Shown in pieces: positions 58,144 to 64,000 of a DNA stretch of 64,000 nt. The stretch is from Hygrophila difformis (Eukaryota; Streptophyta; Magnoliopsida; Lamiales; Acanthaceae): contig JAOANR010000002.1 in assembly GCA_030278955.1 (NCBI GenBank), positions 4,639,982 through 4,703,981 on the forward strand, in the 5' to 3' direction. How positions within the stretch are numbered: the first letter of the stretch is position 1; the number at the start of each line of letters is the position of its first letter. Under the pieces are notes generated by a model that made no database searches, had not been told where the DNA came from, and saw only the letters and a program-made list of their open reading frames with translations. The translations under genes were made by a program, and so were the position numbers.

Positions 58144-60754
58144 TGAACTATCCCTTCTATTTTGAAAACTCCAAAATATTTTTCTTCCATGAATTGTGTA
58201 AGTTGCATGGATGTATTGGGCCTGGGCCCAAATTCATCTGATTTCTATCCATTACACATTTCAACCCATTAGTGTCCACTTATTGTGTGCTTAACACCCA
58301 CATAATACCAAAAATATTTTCTTACTTTCTTGTTTTCTCTTTCATTGTGTGTGAACGGATAATGAGAAACACCATAGATTAATGTTGGTGAAAGGTCCCT
58401 TCACAGGGATATCGATTAACCCGTCTTCTGTGTGTAAATCATTATCTGTTATTTTGCATGATCTGGTTAGTGGTTGGTGGAAGCTTCGGCGAGCGTTCTC
58501 TTCACTAAGAGTTTCGATTAGTCACTCAGCCAATTCCTAATCAGATACAGTTTTAATTCCCCTTATCTTAATTTCTCAACCTGAATTCAAGTTGCAATAG
58601 TATTAACTGATGTCGACCAACATCAGTTAAGACATATTACAGCAAGAAATATGTGGGTTTTTCTTCCACTCACAGACAAAAGAAAACTAAATGACGGCGG
58701 TCACCGTTGTTTGGGATTCTTTCTGTCTAAAATCAGTCATCTGGGAGAATTGGGGACCGGACATCAGATGTTTGCAGTCCGGAAAACCTCAACTATCTCT
58801 GGCACTATTTTTAGCCGATTTCTTCTCATCTCAGGCTAATCCACCTTTGTGTATCGCATTCTGTCTAACCCCACCATATATTTTGGGGTACCTTATTTTC
58901 CTTTTCATATATTTGTATGCATGATACTATTATGTAGATGTTCTGGTCTTATTGCTATTTTGGGGATCCTTCCCCTTGGACACAGAAGTCTTGATTTAAA
59001 TCAGATGCTACATAATAAACTTCTACCAAAAATTCCGTTATAAAATCCGGATCTGAGTAAGGGATAAATTCAACAGTTATGACTAATTCATATTCCACTG
59101 GGGGGTTGATTTTGAGAGTTCAGAAGCAGAGTCAGCGATTAGGTCTCATCTAGACTGAAAGGATCTGTGTTTTAATTGAGAGTTTAGTACCTGTCAGGGG
59201 AATGATTTTCAAATATTTATTTGCTTCTCAAAATTGCTGTGTGTTGGAAATCTGATATTAGATATCGCATTAAGTCAATATCCACTTGGGTGTAGATGAG
59301 ATGTGATAAGTAATACCAGAGGAACAACATATAGGCCTTGGTGAATTTCTAAGGTAGGGTTGAGTATTCCTTCGACTACTATCTTCTTCTGCCAAAGTCT
59401 AGAATTGAGTCTTGAATGAGTACATCCGGAACAGATTCATCTATGGATTTGTTTCATTTAGTTTGTATCTCATAACTACCCAGATGTTGTAAGCCCTGTG
59501 GCTTATTGATATCTCGGGGGTTCTTGATCTGCATCTGGTCACCAAGACCAGGGGCTCTTTTATACTAACGGAAAGAGACGTTTTTAACGATTCCGAGTGA
59601 TAGATTTAAATGCTTTCTTTACAGCTTTCTTTACTGCTTTCCTTTAAATGCTTTCATAGAGGTCACTCGGAAGAATTAGGGGCTGTCCATCTGTTAAAAG
59701 GTTTGAGAGTTATGGAATGGTTTGGGGCTTGATTTGAAACTTTGGGTGTGACATGGGGGAATGATAGGAGTACTTGGCATGTCAACTAATGATATGTTAG
59801 GTGTTGCTTATCCACTACAGATATGTAATGTAACTTCATAAGGCCTGTGGAGGGAGTTATAAGTCTGTGGTATCTTAGAAATTGTTGTCTTAAGAGCATG
59901 TAAATTCTCACCGTAAGTACCTGTCTGTTAGAGGGAACATGGTGCAGAAAGCATGAGAGTTAGCTAACTAGAGGATTATCCCAAGCTAAGATCTGTGTAT
60001 AAAAATGGAAGTTTAATTGTGTTTCATCTGAATCTTGTCCAATCTTTATTATTTCCTCCCTGTCCCTTCTGTCATATTTTAAATCTGCTTTCTAGTTAGT
60101 GTAGCATAATTTTATATTGCTTTCGTAGAGTAAATTTAATTGCTTTCTTTGATCTAGTTTACCATGCTTTGTAGAATAATTTTTACTACTTTCATGATCT
60201 GGTTTAATTTATGTCAAGTAGTTGTTAGAAACCCTTGCAAAACTTGAATCGAGTAACCGAGTGGAAAATCTTAGTAAACGACGTGGGCCCTGCTTCCATC
60301 GCACATCCTCCAGTGAACGATCCGGTACTTACTATAAATTACTGCAATTTTTGACTCCGTGCGCTTTCGGGAGCACAGTTTCTTGACACGAGTAAATAAA
60401 AACACAACATTTTAGAAAATACTCATGTAGTGGGAAGATGTTCAAAAGTTTCATGGTAGGTATCTTCTTGACATGAAATTAAGAGAAGCATCATGGTGCA
60501 GATACCAGGGACTTTCAGGGTGACAGACTGAAGGTCAATCCCGGTTGCACCGTGATATTTGTCAAAAGTTTCATGGCGGGAAGGACCACAGCGCCATTTG
60601 AAATCAAAAGACCCCACATGAGTAATAAAAAGTGGGAGTTTTAACATATATCCTTAAACCCCTTCCCGACATCATAACTCTTTTCATTTAATAAATCCAC
60701 ACCTGAGATTTCAGAAAATTACTCGTGTTAATGAAACTCGTCAAAAGTTTCAAC

Positions 60755-61380
60755 TATAACACCCGAGATTATTTAATTAATTCAAGATAATTTAATTAAT
60801 TCCCTATAGATTTATTGATTAATAAGTACATTAATCATATTAAGTTTATTGTAACTTTATAGTAATCTATCATATCACTATGGCTGCGTCCAAGGACCAA
60901 GGTGTAGGAATAGGTTGTTAAGGATTTAAGGTTACTAATAATAAGGATGAGTGTAGTTAGGATATATTAGCCTACAAATCCCCTTCTAATCGTTCTAAGG
61001 GATTTAAATCTGGGAACCAGCGGAACATAGAGGATTTTGGGATCCCAAATAAATCGCCCAAGACAACTGACTACCGCCCATTCACATATTCAAAAACCTG
61101 GTAGCGTACTTCCCCTTCCCATAACAGAAAACTCGATCATAAAGAAAACCCTAGAGAGTTCTTTGTGGAGGCAGCGGACAGTTCATGATTTTCCCATCCT
61201 TGCTTCGAGTTTAGACGGTAAATTACCCTTCGTAGTCTTTCCTTCCTCTGGTCAGGATTATAGAAAAACATCCCTAACCTTCTCCACGTTTATTTTTTTT
61301 CAAGAACGCGGTCATCTCGGATAAGTTAGGGCGTCGGAGGCGATCTCCTTTCTAATCGAACCAAAGATTCTGGTGTTACA
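60755..61380 (+). repeat. 3' LTR of plus-strand Tekay element (626 bp)
   Basis: It begins TATAACACCCGAG (expected TG changed to TA), directly behind the PPT once the solo LTR is removed, and ends CTGGTGTTACA. The ends form a near-perfect inverted repeat (TRTAACACC/GGTGTTACA). It is short compared with the 2.1-3.1 kb of the other TGTAACACC LTRs. No second copy is in the window, so the end is provisional. Confidence 0.7.
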
Positions 61381-61490
61381 TTCATAATCTGGTGTACAAT
61401 AAGTCAATCTCCCTATCTCTCATTGATTCGCCACCCTATGTGTAAATCCCTTTCTTGGTGATTTGTAACCCTTTCGTTTTAATGTGTGTA
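61381..61490. other. Short flank between elements
   Basis: No feature recognised. Confidence 0.5.
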
Positions 61491-61495
61491 AATTT

Positions 61496-62522
61496 TGTTA
61501 GGTCCACGGATCTAGCAAGATGTATTCTTTATGCAGTGGTTCTGTGTAACGAGTTCTGCCTAGCGCAATGAACACACAGATTAAACAGAACCAGAATACC
61601 AGTAAACCAGATAAACATGCACAGCGGAATAACGAACAAATAATCAACAAACAAAAAGAATAAATGAGACACAAGGAGATGTTGACCCAGTTCGGCCTTC
61701 GGCCTACGTCTGGGGGATACCAATCCAGGAGGATATTTTACTATGTGTTTCAACCATGGTACACTACCACACACATAAGCAAAATATGGAAAGTGCCTTC
61801 ACTCCAATCGTTGAGCAGATGATTGTGATGACCAAGAGCCTCCAGCCTTTGGTGTAGATTATCTCCAATATCCACTCCAATCCCCCAAAGCAATCCAGCT
61901 TTGAGTTTCCCTCTCCGAAACCTATGAAGCACCCCTCCTTGGTCTTCTCCTCCTCTTTGAAAGCACGGTCAACTCTTCTTCTATTCACCCAAGGCTCAAT
62001 GACATTCAAAAGATGAACTCAATGAAATCGGAATGCCATTGAGGATGAGTTCTCCAGTAGCCTGCCTGATTTATCTTAGCATTCCATGGCTTGGAGAACT
62101 CTTCTCTTCCTCACTTCTCTGGGATGATTGAGTGGATATTTTCTATGTAAATCCCATCCTCTATGCTGAAGAATGCATGAACTCCTTTATACAAGTACCT
62201 CAACATTCAAATTTGAATTTCTATCCAGATTGGGAAAGAGCCGTTGGGAGTTCAGTCCATGAGTTTGAATTTCTTTCCTATTCGGGAAAGAGCTGTTGGG
62301 ACTAGACAAGGACTGCAATTCTTCTTTCTCTGATCTAGCAAGGAGTTTCTGCATGGAAATGTTATTCAAAAATTTCCCCATATGAGAAAAGAGTCGTTGG
62401 GGCTGGACAGCTGGCACTCTTTCAAGTTTTCTCCAGTTTGCACAGGTTATCTGCTGTCATGGTGGTTCATCTATTGTGTTCGATCATCGGTGCTGAACTT
62501 CCGTCAAAACCATGACTTAACA
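61496..62522 (-). repeat. 3' LTR of short element (1027 bp)
   Basis: TGTTAGGTCC to ACTTAACA on the plus strand. The 60-81-codon frames in it recur in the other LTR but are not domain-bearing. Confidence 0.92.
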
Positions 62523-62958
62523 ATCTCCCCCTTTTTGACAGGAAGTGAGCCAGCACACAGATACAACCGATGATGAACTTAAACATGAATACAAAGAAAA
62601 TGAATCCGATTTTCCCAACCCCCATTTACATTCCCCAAAAGGCTCTCATTCTAATGCTCCGTACATCAATATATTCAAGTGAAAAACATGAAGCATGTAC
62701 AATGATTTCCTATATCAAATAAGAGACTCCCCCTCAGATCAAACATTAATAAGACTCCCCCTGAATTTGATTCCTGTTAACAGGATAGCACACAATATTA
62801 GTGAAATCGAATTCAAGAGGGTTACGATTAATACCTTCATATTTGATCTTCCAGTAGGGAAATTCGAGTGGGGATTCTCCCCCTCAACACCAGGCTTTCT
62901 CCTTTAACTCATCTTGCTGTTTGGATCTCTCTCGAAAGAGTGTGGCTCTGGTACCAAT
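62523..62958 (-). other. Interior of short element with PBS, PPT and PPT-like runs
   Basis: The PPT adjoins the 3' LTR and the PBS (one mismatch to the initiator Met tRNA type) lies two bases from the 5' LTR. Three more AGGGGGAG-type purine runs occur on the minus strand near 62729, 62757 and 62880. No protein frame of note. Confidence 0.85.
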
Positions 62959-63985
62959 TGTTAGGTCCACGGATCTAGCAAGATGTATTCTTTATGCAGT
63001 GGTTCTGTGTAACGAGTTCAGCCTAGCGCAATGAACACACAGATTAAACAGAACCAGAATACCAGTAAACCAGATAAACATGCACAACGGAATAACAAAC
63101 AAATAATCAACAAGCAAAAAGAATAAATGAGACACTAGGAGATGTTGACCCAGTTCGGCCTTCGGCCTACGTCTGGGGGATACCAATCCAGGAGGATATT
63201 TTACTATGTGTTTCAACCATGGTACACTACCACACACATATGCAAAATATGGAAAGTGCCTTCACTCCAATCGTTGAGCAGATGATTGTGAGGACCAAGA
63301 GCCTCCAGCCTTTGGTGTAGATTATCTTCAATCCTCTCCAATCCCCCAAAGTAATCCAGCTTTGAGTTTCCCTCTCCAAAACCTGTGAAGCACCCCTCCT
63401 TGATCTTCTCATCCTCTTTGAAAGCACGGTCAACTCTTCTTCTATTCACCCAAGGCTCAATGACATTCAAAAGATGAACTCAATGAAATCGGAATGCCAT
63501 TGAGGATGAGTTCTCCAGTAGCCTGCCTGATGTATCTTAGCATTCCATGGCTTGGAGAACTCTTCTCTTCCTCACATCTATGGGATGATTGAGTGGATAT
63601 TTTCTATGTAAATCCCATCCTCTATGCTGAAGAATGCATGAATTCCTATTTATACGAGTACCTCAACATTCAAATTTGAATTTCTTTCCAGATTGGGAAA
63701 GAGCCGTTGGGAGTTCAGTCCATGAGTTTGAATTTCTTTCCTATTCGGGAAAGAGCTGTTGGGGCTAGACAAGGACTGCAATTCTTCTTTCTCTGATTTA
63801 GCAAGGAGTTTCTGCATGGAAATTTTATTAAAAAATCTCCCCAGATGAGAAAAGAGTCGTTGGGGCTGGACAGCTGACACTCTTTCAAGTTTTCTCCAGT
63901 TTGCACAGGTTGTCTGCTGTCATGGTGGTTCATCTATTGTGTTCGATCATCGGTGCTGAACTTCCGTCAAAACCATGACTCAACA
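62959..63985 (-). repeat. 5' LTR of short element (1027 bp)
   Basis: Same length as the other LTR. It ends ACTCAACA where the other has ACTTAACA. AATTT follows. Confidence 0.92.
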
Positions 63986-64000
63986 AATTTCACTTCTCGC

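Larger units (their letters stand above)
56181..60752 (+). repeat. Solo LTR of the AATTCGAATT Athila-type family (4572 bp)
   Basis: It starts TGATAATGGCCAAAATTGAC and ends GTCAAAAGTTTCA, flanked by ACTAT at 56176-56180 and 60753-60757. There is no interior. The first 330 bp and the last 500 bp or more align with the Athila LTRs (read in reverse there), so the two families are related. The palindrome word differs: AATTCGAATT here. The direct repeat spans the PPT/3'-LTR junction of the Tekay element, so integration happened at that point. Confidence 0.92.
28634..61380 (+). mobile_element. Tekay-type Ty3/gypsy element, split by two nested insertions
   Basis: Gag and the first part of pol lie at 28634-31097. 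The rest of pol with a chromodomain-like C-terminus lies at 53706-56013. The PPT is at 56163-56178 and the 3' LTR at 60755-61380. The first gap is an Athila-like element flanked by ACACC; the second is a solo LTR flanked by ACTAT. The 5' LTR and PBS are missing. The chromodomain-like tail (VKVLWSNHGVEATWELESDM) and gag/pol sequence place it in the Tekay/Del lineage. It is inactive: in-frame TGA at 30884, frameshifts near 53800-53930, 55060 and 55250, and TAG at 55753. Confidence 0.85.
61496..63985 (-). mobile_element. Complete short non-autonomous LTR retrotransposon (2490 bp)
   Basis: Two 1027-bp LTRs (61496-62522, 62959-63985) enclose 436 bp with no gag or pol. On the minus strand the LTR is TGTTAAGTCATGG...GGACCTAACA, the PBS is TGGTACCAGAGCC (62956-62944) and the PPT is AAAAAGGGGGAGAT (62536-62523). 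AATTT flanks both ends (61491-61495, 63986-63990). The LTR/interior proportions suggest a small derivative of a Copia-type element, but there is no coding sequence to prove it. The two LTRs differ by few substitutions, mostly transitions. Confidence 0.92.

Noticed and set aside
61529..61932. 60-81-aa frames in the short element LTRs as coding
   Set aside because: They recur only because the LTRs are duplicated; no similarity to gag or pol seen.

Overview
The window is plant nuclear DNA. The evidence is intron-bearing fragments of plant genes (inositol phosphorylceramide synthase, a BSK kinase, an Mn-type MTP transporter, SEC16/MAG5, mitochondrial uS5, a plant F-box protein), plant-type Ty3/gypsy lineages (Tekay/Del-like chromoviruses and Athila-like elements) and a plant-type Helitron. 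A eudicot is likely; I cannot name the species. I see no intact single-copy host gene, tRNA, rRNA or CRISPR. Almost all of the 64 kb is nested transposable elements.

Layout. 1-8011: tandem gag-only LTR elements (TR-GAG type, minus strand), one 2.66-kb LTR and one 2.67-kb LTR flanking an intact gag, with the start of a second gag at the window edge. 8012-8945: part of an Athila-type LTR full of AATTCGAATT words, into which that array inserted. 8946-11069: part of an LTR in plus orientation. 11279-18900: a Tekay-type gypsy on the minus strand (5' LTR, PBS, an extra coiled-coil ORF, gag, pol broken off inside integrase). 18901-19957: unassigned flank. 19958-28141: an 8.2-kb non-autonomous Helitron (minus strand; TC start, hairpin plus CTAG end, A/T target) that carries same-strand fragments of at least five unrelated host genes, each frameshifted or incomplete. 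28142-28633: unassigned.

28634-61380: a second Tekay-type element on the plus strand. Its gag-pol starts at 28634 and its 3' LTR ends at 61380. It is split by an Athila-like element (31098-53705, minus strand, 4769-bp LTRs, 5-bp ACACC duplication) and by a 4.57-kb solo LTR (56181-60752, ACTAT duplication) that landed on its PPT/3'-LTR junction. Inside the Athila element, next to its 3' LTR, sits a repeated 365-bp piece of the host Tekay pol. Beyond that is an F-box pseudogene, itself split by a 3069-bp solo LTR (CGTCT duplication). 61496-63985: a complete short non-autonomous LTR element (1027-bp LTRs, 436-bp interior, AATTT duplication).

Nothing here works as a host pathway. The Athila pol and the TR-GAG gag are the only long intact reading frames. 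The most unusual signal is in the Athila-type LTRs. Two related LTR families carry clusters of short palindromic words at the same two places, but the word differs: AATTCGAATT in one, a GTCGCGGAAC/GTTCCGCGAC dyad in the other. A further cluster behind the Athila pol shows dyads whose two arms have changed together.
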